From Streptomyces malaysiense (GTDB lineage: Bacteria; Actinomycetota; Actinomycetes; Streptomycetales; Streptomycetaceae), in NCBI RefSeq assembly GCF_000980885.2, contig NZ_LBDA02000095.1, forward strand, positions 1 through 55,800: a stretch of 55,800 nt of DNA. Reading direction: 5' to 3'. Positions 23,000 to 32,701 of the stretch are shown here, one piece after another (the stretch's first letter is position 1; each line of letters begins with the position of its first letter). The translations under genes were made by a program, and so were the position numbers. The notes under the pieces are model-generated. The model ran no database searches. It saw only the letters and a program-made list of their open reading frames with translations, and had not been told where the DNA came from.

Positions 23000-24792
23000 T
23001 TGTCCTCCCGGACCTTGTCGTAACGGCCGACCACCACCGCCGCCTGGTTCTTGAGGCTGTCCGATCCTTCATCCCAGTAACCGCTGTGGCCGCTGGTGTC
23101 CACGTGCATCCTGTGGGCACCGAAAGCCTCGTCGGACGGGACCGTCTGGATCGGCCCGGCGTCGTACGGAATCCCGTCCCAGGTCTGGACGCCCCACTTA
23201 TAGCCGCCGAGATGGGCGATCTTGCCGCCCAGCGGGACCGCGTCGTCGCCTGCGGCCTCGGACCAGACGTGCTTCCTGCCGACGTCCAGATCACTTGCGT
23301 CGCCGACCAACATGCCGGGGCTGCCCGCCACGACGATGTCGTCCGCCGCGAAGTGCCCGGGGGCCTTGGACGCGGCGCCCACGGTGGTGGATCCGTAGCT
23401 GTGGCCGATGACGGTGGTGTGGCTGGCGTCCGGGCCGCCCTGGGCCGTCTGCAGACCGTCCAGGAAATTGTCGAGCCTGGGTGCACCCTCGTAGGCCCAG
23501 TGTTTCTCCATGGCCTCGGGGGCGATGCTCTGCGGGGCGTCGTATCCGATCCATGTGATCGTTGAGGTGGACTGGCCGACTGACATGCTGCTGGCTTCTT
23601 TCCACACCCGCATCATGCGTCCGATGTCCCCTCCGGCACCCGCGAGCTTCGACTTCGTCCCCGGCACATAGACCGCCGTGTTGTCCGCCGTGTCCGGGTC
23701 GCCGTTGGCCAGGACGACGTGTCCGTTGCCCTTGAGGTCGAAGCCCAGCAGGTAGGCCGGAGGCAGGCCGTCGACGCCGGTCTGGTCGAAGCGGGACTCG
23801 ACGGCGGCCATGCCCTTGAGCTGGTTCTGGAACCGCGTGCCGCCCTTGGCGTTCCATATGTTCCACTCCGGGTTGCTGTGGGTCCTACCGCCCGCGTCGA
23901 GGATTGTCCTGGGCGGATCCGGCCCCAGCGCCGCGAGGTCGTGCTTGACCTGCGCCTGGGCCTCGTCCAGCACGATTCGATTGGCGGAGTCACGGACCAC
24001 GCTGGGGAGTCCGTCGAGCGCGCCGATCTCGGCCGGGTAGAGCGTCGCGTACTCCTCGCGCTGCTCCTGCGCAAGGCCGTCCCACCACTTCCTGTTGTCA
24101 GCCGGGGACTTGCCGTGCGGGATGCCGCCCTTGTCGAGGTGGGGTCCGACCGCCTTCTGGACGTCGCCCATGTCACGGGCCTCGTCCACGAGCATGTCGT
24201 CGGTGACGGCCAGGCCGTCCGGCGCCTTCAGCTCGCGCAGGATCCTGGCGTACCGGTTGTCGATCTCGACGGCGCTGTTCACCGCCTGGGAGATGCGCTC
24301 GGCGATGTCCTCGGCCTTGCCCTTGTCGGGGTCGCCGTTCGCCTCGCCCGCCCCGGGCAGGTACGGGACCGGAGCGCCCGGCTTGGCGACTCCGCTGCCG
24401 AGGGAGGTGCCGGGGGCCATGGGAAGCTCGGTGCTTCTCGGGTACTCGACCGAGCCGTCCTCGTTGACCGTGAACTTGAGACCGGCGGCGTCGTCGAGCG
24501 CTTGCTTCAGCTTCTTCTGCGCGCCGGATAGCTCGGAGGCGAGAGCGCTCAGCGTCGTGCGGACGAGACCGCATTCGCCGTAGATGTACTGATAGTTCCG
24601 GCTCAGCCGCGTCAGATCCCGTTCGGCCGAGGTCTGTGCCTCACCCTTCTGCGTGGCACGGAGCGGGCCGGCCATCTCCTGTTCGGTCCGGATACGCGCG
24701 GCGTCGGCCCGGTTGCTGACCATGGTCCAGCCGTCTGCCGCGTTCTCGTACTCCGTCAGCTTCGCGTCGCGCAGTTGCCGCCATCTGGGCAT
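22996..24792 (-). CDS. DUF1023-type alpha/beta hydrolase with helical N-terminus
   Basis: This 598-residue protein has a helical WXG-like N-terminal region (about 1-240, RLSRNYQYIYGECGLVRTTL). An alpha/beta-hydrolase domain follows (about 320-590) with the nucleophile elbow VIGHSYGSTTVGA and the C-terminal DTSGHSGYWDEGSDSL typical of DUF1023 proteins. No signal peptide is visible. In actinobacteria such genes sit beside ESX/WXG100 genes and may be exported by type VII secretion. I chose ATG 24792, 7 nt after the upstream stop, over longer forms that overlap it. Substrate unknown. Confidence 0.87.
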   Translation of the reverse strand: MPRWRQLRDAKLTEYENAADGWTMVSNRADAARIRTEQEMAGPLRATQKGEAQTSAERDLTRLSRNYQYIYGECGLVRTTLSALASELSGAQKKLKQALDDAAGLKFTVNEDGSVEYPRSTELPMAPGTSLGSGVAKPGAPVPYLPGAGEANGDPDKGKAEDIAERISQAVNSAVEIDNRYARILRELKAPDGLAVTDDMLVDEARDMGDVQKAVGPHLDKGGIPHGKSPADNRKWWDGLAQEQREEYATLYPAEIGALDGLPSVVRDSANRIVLDEAQAQVKHDLAALGPDPPRTILDAGGRTHSNPEWNIWNAKGGTRFQNQLKGMAAVESRFDQTGVDGLPPAYLLGFDLKGNGHVVLANGDPDTADNTAVYVPGTKSKLAGAGGDIGRMMRVWKEASSMSVGQSTSTITWIGYDAPQSIAPEAMEKHWAYEGAPRLDNFLDGLQTAQGGPDASHTTVIGHSYGSTTVGAASKAPGHFAADDIVVAGSPGMLVGDASDLDVGRKHVWSEAAGDDAVPLGGKIAHLGGYKWGVQTWDGIPYDAGPIQTVPSDEAFGAHRMHVDTSGHSGYWDEGSDSLKNQAAVVVGRYDKVREDN

Positions 24793-24799
24793 GCTCGGC

Positions 24800-25240
24800 T
24801 CACCGCACCCAATCGGGCTTGTAGCCGCCCACGTGCACACCGTTGACCTTGGCGGCCACGGCGGGATCGATCTCGCCGAAGTCCCGGCCGGTCATGGCGA
24901 GCGCGCCGTGCAAGCGGTCACACTCGTCGCGCACCGAGGTCAGCCGCTTCTCCCAGGTGGGCAGGATCTCGTTCAGCGCGGCGGTACTCGTGAAGCCGTC
25001 GGTCCCGCCCTTCACACCCTCGTGGGCCGTCTTGAGCTCCGTCAGCCCCGCGCTCGTGACCGTCCGCAGGTCCTGAGCCACGCCGGAAGCCTTGGTCCAC
25101 GGACCCTTCGACGCTTTCAGATCAGGAGCCGATCCGCCGGGGGTGCTGCTTGGCCCCCCGCCTCCCGGATCGACCAGATGGTCGATCTGCATCCGCTGGG
25201 CCGCACCTGCCTTGAGCTGCTCCCACTCGTCCCATGCCAT
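24800..25240 (-). CDS. WXG100-like helical protein
   Basis: This 146-residue protein is predominantly helical and has Gly/Pro-rich residues at 25-40. It contains GPWTKASGVAQDLRTVTSAGL, ILPTWEKRLTSVRDECDRLHGAL and GRDFGEIDPAVAAKV. This pattern of two long helices with Trp near a turn, placed just before a DUF1023 hydrolase, is common for type VII secretion partner proteins. No canonical WXG tripeptide is present, so assignment is by architecture and context. It heads a three-gene operon with the hydrolase and lipoprotein. Confidence 0.72.
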   Translation of the reverse strand: MAWDEWEQLKAGAAQRMQIDHLVDPGGGGPSSTPGGSAPDLKASKGPWTKASGVAQDLRTVTSAGLTELKTAHEGVKGGTDGFTSTAALNEILPTWEKRLTSVRDECDRLHGALAMTGRDFGEIDPAVAAKVNGVHVGGYKPDWVR

Positions 25241-25606
25241 CGGTGTGGCCCTCCCCCTCCTTGTGGCGGCGACGCGGTGTGTGCCGTGATGCGTTGCCGC
25301 GGTGCGTCAGCCTATGAATCCGGTCCCGGGAGCGCCTGAGTACGAGTACTGAGTGGCTGAGTACCTGTCCTCATCCATGGCGAACTTGGCCTGTTTCCCG
25401 CGTGCGACAGTTCCGGGGGGCCGGCAGTGGACGCGCCGCACCGCCTCATGGGCGAGTACGAGCAGGCGGCGCGACGGTGCGGCGGGCCGCTTCCGCGCTG
25501 TATAACGGTATACAACGAAATCTTGACTGAATATCGGTCCGTGTTCCACGCGGCCCCGGCGCTGTACTCTCCCGGGGCGTCGAGGACACCCGAGGGGGAG
25601 TACGTG
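25241..25606. promoter_or_regulatory. Divergent promoter region of the WXG operon and the RpiR regulator
   Basis: This 366-nt region has no supported gene. It contains an unusually AT-rich patch (25499-25545) with the palindrome at 25499-25514 and TTGACT at 25523-25528. The rest is ordinary GC-rich sequence. Confidence 0.55.
25499..25514. promoter_or_regulatory. Palindromic operator upstream of the RpiR gene
   Basis: TGTATA-ACGG-TATACA is a perfect palindrome with 6-bp AT-rich arms, 93 nt before the regulator start. TTGACT (25523-25528) is just downstream and could be a -35 box. It is a likely autoregulatory site. Confidence 0.68.
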
Positions 25607-26449
25607 ATGAGCGTGACCGACAGCCCGGCCAACCGCTTGCAGGCGCTCTTCGAGGGCCACCGGCTCACGCCGACGCAGCGCCGCATCGCGCACAGCATGG
25701 TGCGGCGCGCCGCCGACGTGCCCTTCCTGTCCAGCGTGGAGCTGGCCGAACTGGCCGGGGTCAGCCAGCCGTCGGTGACCCGGTTCGCGGTCGCCCTCGG
25801 CTTCGACGGCTACCCCGCGCTGCGCCGGCACCTGCGCGAGGTGGTGCCCGCCGAACCGGCCCCCGAGAACGGCGTGCACAACGAGTACCAGCTCGCCGTC
25901 GAGGCCGAGATCGAGAATCTGCGCCACCTCGCCGAACTGCTCGCCGACCCGCGTCCGGTGCAGCAGGCCGGGCGGATACTCGCCGCCTCTCGCCCGCTGC
26001 CGGTGCTCGGCCTGCGCGCCGCCGCCTCCCAGGCGTACGGCTTCGCGTACTTCGCCGCCAAGGTCCACCCGGACGTCCGGCTGCTCGACGAGGGCGGCAC
26101 GATGATCCAGGACCGCATCGACGCGGCCGTCCGCGCCGGCGCCCGTGCCCTGCTCTGCTTCGCGCTGCCCCGCCATCCGCGCGAGGTGGTCGACACCCTC
26201 GCCTACGCCCAGGACGTCGGGCTGACCGTCGTCACCGTCGCCGACTCCGCGTTCGCGCCGGTCGCCAAGCACTCCGACCTGCTGCTGCCGGCCGCCGTCG
26301 GCACCGGCCTCGCCTTCGACACCGCGTGCGCGCCGATGCTGCTGGGCCGGGTGCTGCTCGAAGCGGTCTGCGACGACCTGCCGGACGCGCAGGCCCGCCT
26401 GGAGGAGTTCGACGCGAAGGCCGCCGCCCGGGGGCTCTTCGTGGAGTGA
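25607..26449 (+). CDS. MurR/RpiR-family transcriptional regulator
   Basis: This 280-residue regulator has an N-terminal HTH_6 domain (about 1-75, LTPTQRRIAHSMVRRAADVPFL and SQPSVTRFAVALGFDGYPAL) and a C-terminal SIS domain (about 115-250, VLGLRAAASQAYGFAYFAAK and CFALPRHPREVVDTL). SIS domains in this family bind phosphosugars or other metabolites. ATG 25607 has GAGGGGGAG (25592-25600) upstream. A hut or sugar link is possible, since the hut operon lies 5 kb away. The palindrome at 25499 suggests autoregulation. Ligand unknown. Confidence 0.92.
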   Translation: MSVTDSPANRLQALFEGHRLTPTQRRIAHSMVRRAADVPFLSSVELAELAGVSQPSVTRFAVALGFDGYPALRRHLREVVPAEPAPENGVHNEYQLAVEAEIENLRHLAELLADPRPVQQAGRILAASRPLPVLGLRAAASQAYGFAYFAAKVHPDVRLLDEGGTMIQDRIDAAVRAGARALLCFALPRHPREVVDTLAYAQDVGLTVVTVADSAFAPVAKHSDLLLPAAVGTGLAFDTACAPMLLGRVLLEAVCDDLPDAQARLEEFDAKAAARGLFVE

Positions 26450-26540
26450 GTCCCGGTCCTCTCAGATCTGTCTCAGGTTCGCCCGCTAACGTCCCCGCCG
26501 GACAGAGGCGGTACGGGGACTCGTGACACGGGAGGGTGAC

Positions 26541-27152
26541 GTGGCGCGCGGAGAGCGTGGAGAAGGCAGGGAGCGCGGCGGCCGGGGACTGGCCCGGGTG
26601 GCCGTCGTCGTACGGGCGGGAGCCGCCCCGCTGTGGTGGTCCGGGGTGGTCGCCGCCGGCGTCGGCGCCGTGCCCGAGGGATGGACGGGACGCCGGACCG
26701 GGGCGCTCGCCGGGGCCGTGCTCTTCGTCCTCGCCGCCGCGGTGGTGGCACTGACGCGGCGGCGACGCTACGACATCCTCGCCCGGGGCGCGACCCGCGC
26801 GGGCAGGTACGACGTGCTCCAGGACCGCGCGGTGACCGTGCGCAACTGGCGCCGCGGGCACCGCTGGTGGCTGGTGCTGGCCTGGGTGCTCGCGCTCGGC
26901 TCCACCTTCGCGGTGCCGGTGGCCGGCGGGCTGCTGCTGGCCGGGTGCGGCACCGGGCTGCGGCTGAAGGCCGGCTGGCTCGGGCGCCGCGAACGGGCCC
27001 TGGAGAGCCTGCTGTGGGTACGCGTCGACCAGCTCGACGCACGCGCCGGCCGCCCGGCCGGCAAGACGGTCGGTGGACTGCGCGGTACGGGCGTCGCGGC
27101 CGGCGACGCGGCCCCGGGCGGGGCGCGCCGCCGTACCGCGGCCCTCGTCTGA
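26541..27152 (+). CDS. Hypothetical membrane protein
   Basis: This 203-residue protein has hydrophobic segments at about 22-44, 50-72 and 112-140 (PLWWSGVVAAGVGAV, LAGAVLFVLAAAVVAL, WWLVLAWVLALGSTFAV). A basic Arg-rich linker lies between them and a charged C-terminus follows. It has no family that I recognise. GTG 26541 with GGAGG at 26531-26535 is better placed than GTG 26523. It converges on the Roadblock operon with only 10 nt between the stop codons and no terminator. Confidence 0.68.
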   Translation: MARGERGEGRERGGRGLARVAVVVRAGAAPLWWSGVVAAGVGAVPEGWTGRRTGALAGAVLFVLAAAVVALTRRRRYDILARGATRAGRYDVLQDRAVTVRNWRRGHRWWLVLAWVLALGSTFAVPVAGGLLLAGCGTGLRLKAGWLGRRERALESLLWVRVDQLDARAGRPAGKTVGGLRGTGVAAGDAAPGGARRRTAALV

Positions 27153-27162
27153 TCCGGAGGTC

Positions 27163-27552
27163 CTAGACCTCCAGGTCCTCCTCGATCCGCTTGAGCTGGT
27201 GGCGGGCCATCGCCAGGTTGGCCCGAGTGGTGTCCAGGACCAGGTAGAGGAACAGGCCGTTGCCGCCGCGCCCCTTGAGCAGCCGGATCAGGTGGTACTG
27301 GTCGGACAGCGTGATGAGGATGTCCTCGATCTCGCTCTTGATGCCCAGCATCTCCATCGTGCGCATCTTGGCGCGGATCACGTCGGTGTTGCCGGCGGCG
27401 GCCACGTTCAGGTCGAAGGTCTTGCCGCCGCCCATCGTGCCCAGCGCCATCCCGCTGGTGTAGTCGACGAGCGCGACGCCGGTGGCGCCCTCGATAGAGG
27501 TCAGCGCCTCTTTGAGGGCGGTCTCGGTGTTGGCCATGTCGGGTCCTCTCAA
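27163..27552 (-). CDS. Roadblock/LC7 domain protein (MglB-like), last of operon
   Basis: This 129-residue single-domain Roadblock/LC7 protein reads MANTETALKEALTSIEGATGVALVDYTSGM, then GGGKTFDLNVAAAGNTDVIRAK and YHLIRLLKGRGGNGLFLYLVLD. Such domains dimerise and often act with small Ras-like GTPases, as MglB does with MglA. It is the last gene of a four-gene operon, whose preceding gene overlaps it by 4 nt (27549-27552). No GTPase is encoded nearby. RBS GAGAGGACCC precedes the ATG. Confidence 0.9.
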   Translation of the reverse strand: MRGPDMANTETALKEALTSIEGATGVALVDYTSGMALGTMGGGKTFDLNVAAAGNTDVIRAKMRTMEMLGIKSEIEDILITLSDQYHLIRLLKGRGGNGLFLYLVLDTTRANLAMARHQLKRIEEDLEV

Positions 27553-28037
27553 CTGTCGGTTGTGGTACGTGCGGTGGTCGTGCGCGGGGTCCGCGTGGGG
27601 CGGGTGCGCGGGGGTGCGGTGGCCTCGCGGGCGGGCGCGTTCCGGGCGGCCTGGGCCTCGGCGGCGTCCAGGACTTCGCCGATCCGGGCGCCGGAGCGGC
27701 GGCCCTCCAGATGCAGCCGGCCGACGTTGACCCGGTCCTGCGCGAGCAGGGTCAGTACGGCGCTGCGCCCGGCCGCGTAGGTGGCGACGTAGCCGCGCTC
27801 GCCGCGCACCAGCAGTTCCCGCAGGCCGCCGTTGCCGGTGGCGTCGGCGACCCGCACGGAGACGCCGAGCGAGGCCGCGGTGAGCGCCGCGAGCCCCTCG
27901 GGGTCGACGCCGGGCGTGTCATGGGCGACGACGAGTCCGTCGACGCCGGCCGCGAGCGCACCGGTGAGCTGCGGCACCCGGGTGCGCAGCCGGTGCAGCT
28001 CCTCCAGGACGGTCCGAAGGTCGTCCTCGGACACCAT
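27549..28037 (-). CDS. Roadblock/LC7 domain protein with basic Thr/Arg-rich tail
   Basis: This 162-residue protein has a Roadblock-type core (about 1-125, LTGALAAGVDGLVVAHDTPGV and RELLVRGERGYVATYAAG). Its unusual C-terminal tail (about 130-162) is rich in Thr, Arg and Pro and looks disordered. ATG 28037, giving MVSEDDLRTVLEEL, has GAGGAGAGAG upstream and is preferred over 28088. Its stop overlaps the start of the next Roadblock gene by 4 nt. It may pair with the other Roadblock proteins of the operon. Confidence 0.8.
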   Translation of the reverse strand: MVSEDDLRTVLEELHRLRTRVPQLTGALAAGVDGLVVAHDTPGVDPEGLAALTAASLGVSVRVADATGNGGLRELLVRGERGYVATYAAGRSAVLTLLAQDRVNVGRLHLEGRRSGARIGEVLDAAEAQAARNAPAREATAPPRTRPTRTPRTTTARTTTDS

Positions 28038-28068
28038 CAACTCTCTCCTCTCGGCGGGGCGTGGCCGT

Positions 28069-28965
28069 TCAAAGGGCCTCCAGCGCATCCCTGAGCCTCT
28101 TCAGCAGCGCGATGTCGGGGTCGGTGACCGGGGGCAGTGGCGGAGGAAGGTTCCGGGCCTGCTCCGGTGCGGTCGGGGGCGGTGGCGCGAGTACGGGAAC
28201 GACCGGCGCCAGGGGTCTGAGGTGCCCGGCCGCCGCCAGCCTGCGGACGTCGACCAGCGTGTGGAACGCCTGCCGGCCCAGTTCCCGGGCGATGTGGGCG
28301 GCCGTACGGGTGCCGTCCACGCGGTCCAGGACGGCGCGCTGGCGGGGGGCGACGGGGGCGGGGCGAGCGGGTCCGGCGGGCTCGGCCGCCGGCTGCCCGG
28401 GGTTTTCGCGAGGGCGCCGGCGGGCCGGTGGGTCGGCGCGGATCAGGGGCGCGGTGTCCGCGGCCGGGTCCGGCCACAGGCGGTGCAGTTGCAGCCGGCG
28501 GCGCAGCGTCTCGCGTTCCAGCGCGACCACCGGGACCGAGGGCAGCGGGCCGGTGCGGGGCGCGCCGTCGTAGTGGAACCGGCCCGGGGTACTGCTCGGT
28601 GCCAGGGCGAAGTACCCGGCGTCGTACAGCGCGTCCAGATGGCACAGTTCCAGGGCGCCGGCGGGTAACAGGCCGGACTCCAGGAGGAGTTCGGCCGCCC
28701 GTAACGGACCCTCGGCCGCCGCGGCGGCCCGCTGCCAGGCGGCGGCCGCCAGGGTGCCGTGGGCCGTGAGGAGCACGTCGAGACCCGGGGCGAGGGGACT
28801 CTCGGCGTACACCACCCGGCCCTCGGCGAGGTGCAGGGTGCCGTGCTCGCGGACCAGGACGCCGGTGGCCCGTTCCTCGGCCAGCCGGTTCAGCATCGGC
28901 GACAGCGCGCGGGCGGCGTCCTTGTCCCGCACCGGCAGCGGTGGCGGCGTACGGACCATGGTCAT
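28069..28965 (-). CDS. Conserved protein with two TTA codons, Roadblock operon
   Basis: This 298-residue protein has an N-terminal region resembling a DUF4388-like domain (about 20-160, LNRLAEERATGVLVREHGTL and LEGALYDAGYFALAPSS-type sequence). A Pro/Arg-rich linker (about 185-225) and a second winged-helix-like region follow (QRAVLDRVDGTRTAAHIARE). Two leucines are coded by TTA at 28666-28668 and 28702-28704. No other gene in this window has an in-frame TTA that I could find. ATG 28965 overlaps the preceding stop by 4 nt. Translation should therefore depend on bldA. Confidence 0.8.
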   Translation of the reverse strand: MTMVRTPPPLPVRDKDAARALSPMLNRLAEERATGVLVREHGTLHLAEGRVVYAESPLAPGLDVLLTAHGTLAAAAWQRAAAAAEGPLRAAELLLESGLLPAGALELCHLDALYDAGYFALAPSSTPGRFHYDGAPRTGPLPSVPVVALERETLRRRLQLHRLWPDPAADTAPLIRADPPARRRPRENPGQPAAEPAGPARPAPVAPRQRAVLDRVDGTRTAAHIARELGRQAFHTLVDVRRLAAAGHLRPLAPVVPVLAPPPPTAPEQARNLPPPLPPVTDPDIALLKRLRDALEAL

Positions 28966-29345
28966 CCCAGCACCAGCCGGGCGGCCATCTCGCCGAGCCG
29001 GATCCGGGCGAGCGCGAGGTTGCCCTCCTCGCGCCCCAGCCACAGGTGCAGGAAGACGCTGCTGTCGAAGGACGTGTCGATGAACCGCAGCAGGTGGTAG
29101 CTGTCCGGGTTGCTGACGATCACGTCCTCCACCGGCGGCCCGTCGGCCCCCTGCACCGTGAACGTGCCGTGCTCCGCGGCCAGCCGGGCCAGCTCGGCGG
29201 CCTCGGCGGCGGCCGTCTCGTGGTCGCCGCCGGGCGCCTCCCCGACCGTGCCGAGCGCGAGGCCGCTCGTCCAGTCCACCAGCGCGGCCCCCCGGGCACC
29301 GGGCAATCGCATCGCTTCCAGCAGACACTCGTCGATTCCGGGCAC
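28962..29345 (-). CDS. Roadblock/LC7 domain protein, first of operon
   Basis: This 127-residue Roadblock domain protein has MRLPGARGAALVDWTSGLAL, then EDVIVSNPDSYHLLRFIDTS and VFLHLWLGREEGNLALARI. I chose GTG 29345, giving MPGIDECLLEAM, because GGGAGGGGAG lies 7 nt upstream. The longer ATG form adds residues that do not fit the family. It is the first gene of the operon (29345 to 27163) and is coupled to the TTA-containing gene through ATGA. Probable partner of the other two Roadblock proteins. Confidence 0.82.
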   Translation of the reverse strand: MPGIDECLLEAMRLPGARGAALVDWTSGLALGTVGEAPGGDHETAAAEAAELARLAAEHGTFTVQGADGPPVEDVIVSNPDSYHLLRFIDTSFDSSVFLHLWLGREEGNLALARIRLGEMAARLVLG

Positions 29346-29524
29346 CGCGTGGCTCCCCTCCCGCCTGGGACTCGGCTGAGTGACCCCGACACTACGCAAC
29401 GTGTGGGGGAGGGGTGAGTCGTTTGGCATTTTCCAGTGGAACATGCGTCCGGCGTACTAGAGTTGGCCGACTGGCCCGTGCGTCAGCGGAGTCGATCCAT
29501 TTGTTCGAGTGCGGCGGGGGCGCG

Positions 29525-30898
29525 TCAACGGCTCTCGGGCGCACGCAGGGTGGTGAGCGCCGAAGCGTGCGCGCCCCCGGACTCGGCCACCACCTCCGCG
29601 ATCGTCTGCGGCTCCCGTACGGTGGCGAAGGCGATGCCTCCGGTCCCGTCCGGCGCGAAGCCGTAGATCCCGGGCCGGGCCAGGGAGTTGTAGGCGTAGT
29701 GGTGCCCGAAGTAGTACGCGCCCGTGTCCAGCGCCGCCGCGTGGTCCCCCTGCGCCAGCTCGGGCAGCGCGCGCCCCTCGGCCAGCAGGTCGCCGGAGAA
29801 GCAGGCCGGGCCCGCCACGTCCTGCACCACCTCGGGCCCCGACTTCGGCCGCCCCTCGGCGTCGTAGGCGGCGATCCGCAGCGGCCACGCCCCCGGCGCG
29901 TACACCGTCCGCGTCGCCACCTGCACCCCCGCGTGCGTCACCGCGATCCGCCGCCCGCCCGAGCGCTTGGCGTACTCCACCCGCGCCACCACCGTGCCGT
30001 GCTTGGCCAGCAGCGACCGCCCGAACTCGGTCACCAGTCCGTAGCGCCCCGCGCACAGCCCCGGCGCCCGCTCGGCCAGCAGTCGCGCGTACCGCGCGTA
30101 CGTCGGCGCCGTCGCCTCCCCCGCGAAGTTCACCGGAAGGCCGCCGCCGATGTCGAGCGTGTCGATCTGCCGCCGCCCCACCCGCGCGTTGATCTCCTCC
30201 GCCAGCGCGTACGTCTCCGCCGCGCCCCGCGCCAGCAGTTCCAGCGGAATGCCCTGCGAGCCGGTGTGCGCGTGCAGCCGGGTCAGCCACGGCCGCCGCG
30301 CGTACGCCTCCACGACCCACTCGCGCGCCCCCTCGTCGCGCAGCGCCACCCCGAACTTCGAGGTCTCGGTCGCCGTCGAGGTCGACCCGATGCTGCCGCC
30401 GCCGATCTGCGGGTTGACCCGGATGCCGAGCGGGGACCGGGTCGGCGCGGACCGTACGAGGGCGTCCAGACGGTCCAGCTCCTGCGGGTTGTCCGCGTTC
30501 ACGGCGACGCCCAGCGCCAGCGCCTCGCGCAGCTCCGCCGGGGTCTTGGCGGGCGAGTCCAGCACGGTCCGCCCCGCCGGTACGCCGGCCGCGCGCGCCA
30601 GCGCCAGCTCGCCGGGGCTCGCCACCTCGGCGCCGATGCCCTCCTCGTGCAGCAGCCGCACCACCGGCACCAGCGGGGACGCCTTCACCGCGAACGCGTG
30701 CAGCACCGGGGTGCCGGGCGCGAGGACCGCCTCGAACGCCGTCCGCAGCGCCGTCGCCGACTCCCGGATGCCGATCGCGTCGAGCAGCCCCACCACCGCC
30801 GCGTCCGGGCCCAGCAGGCCCTGTTCCACGGCGGCGCGCACCGCCTCGTCCCGGCGCCCGGCCCGCTCCCGGGCCTCGGTCTCGGCCTCGTGGTCCAC
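29525..30898 (-). CDS. PLP-dependent decarboxylase, diaminopimelate decarboxylase (LysA) family
   Basis: This 457-residue fold-III PLP enzyme resembles LysA and related amino acid decarboxylases. The PLP lysine lies in HAFAVKASPLVPVVRL (about residue 74). GGGLPV with the nearby DIGGG and the C-terminal DTGAYYFGHHYAYN motif (substrate Tyr/Cys region) complete the active site. The specificity motif is not canonical, so a role outside lysine synthesis is possible. GTG 30898 has GGAGGG about 8 nt upstream. It is divergent from hutU, separated by 138 nt, and could share its operator. True lysA usually sits by thrA/hom in Streptomyces. Confidence 0.88.
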   Translation of the reverse strand: MDHEAETEARERAGRRDEAVRAAVEQGLLGPDAAVVGLLDAIGIRESATALRTAFEAVLAPGTPVLHAFAVKASPLVPVVRLLHEEGIGAEVASPGELALARAAGVPAGRTVLDSPAKTPAELREALALGVAVNADNPQELDRLDALVRSAPTRSPLGIRVNPQIGGGSIGSTSTATETSKFGVALRDEGAREWVVEAYARRPWLTRLHAHTGSQGIPLELLARGAAETYALAEEINARVGRRQIDTLDIGGGLPVNFAGEATAPTYARYARLLAERAPGLCAGRYGLVTEFGRSLLAKHGTVVARVEYAKRSGGRRIAVTHAGVQVATRTVYAPGAWPLRIAAYDAEGRPKSGPEVVQDVAGPACFSGDLLAEGRALPELAQGDHAAALDTGAYYFGHHYAYNSLARPGIYGFAPDGTGGIAFATVREPQTIAEVVAESGGAHASALTTLRAPESR

Positions 30899-30974
30899 CG
30901 CGATTCCCTCCTGTCGGACGTCAGCTGGTTCCAGCCAAACACCCGGGACGCGCGGACGGGGCCGCCCCGATGTA

Positions 30975-31003
30975 TTGACTAGTTCTATTCATGAAGTCAG
31001 GAT
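30975..31003 (+). promoter_or_regulatory. Candidate hutU promoter
   Basis: TTGACT (30975-30980) and CAGGAT (30998-31003) are separated by 17 nt and resemble a vegetative Streptomyces promoter. Transcription would start about 30 nt before the hutU ATG at 31037. Confidence 0.62.
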
Positions 31004-31012
31004 GTGAATAGA
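30984..31012. promoter_or_regulatory. Inverted repeat over the hutU promoter
   Basis: TCTATTCA (30984-30991) and TGAATAGA (31005-31012) are perfect 8-bp arms with a 13-nt spacer. They straddle the -10 region of the candidate hutU promoter. This is the position of a repressor site, which could be read by the nearby RpiR protein or another regulator. Confidence 0.7.
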
Positions 31013-31036
31013 CGTAGCAACAGCAGGAGGCAGACG

Positions 31037-32697
<1,661 letters not shown>

Positions 32698-32701
<4 letters not shown>

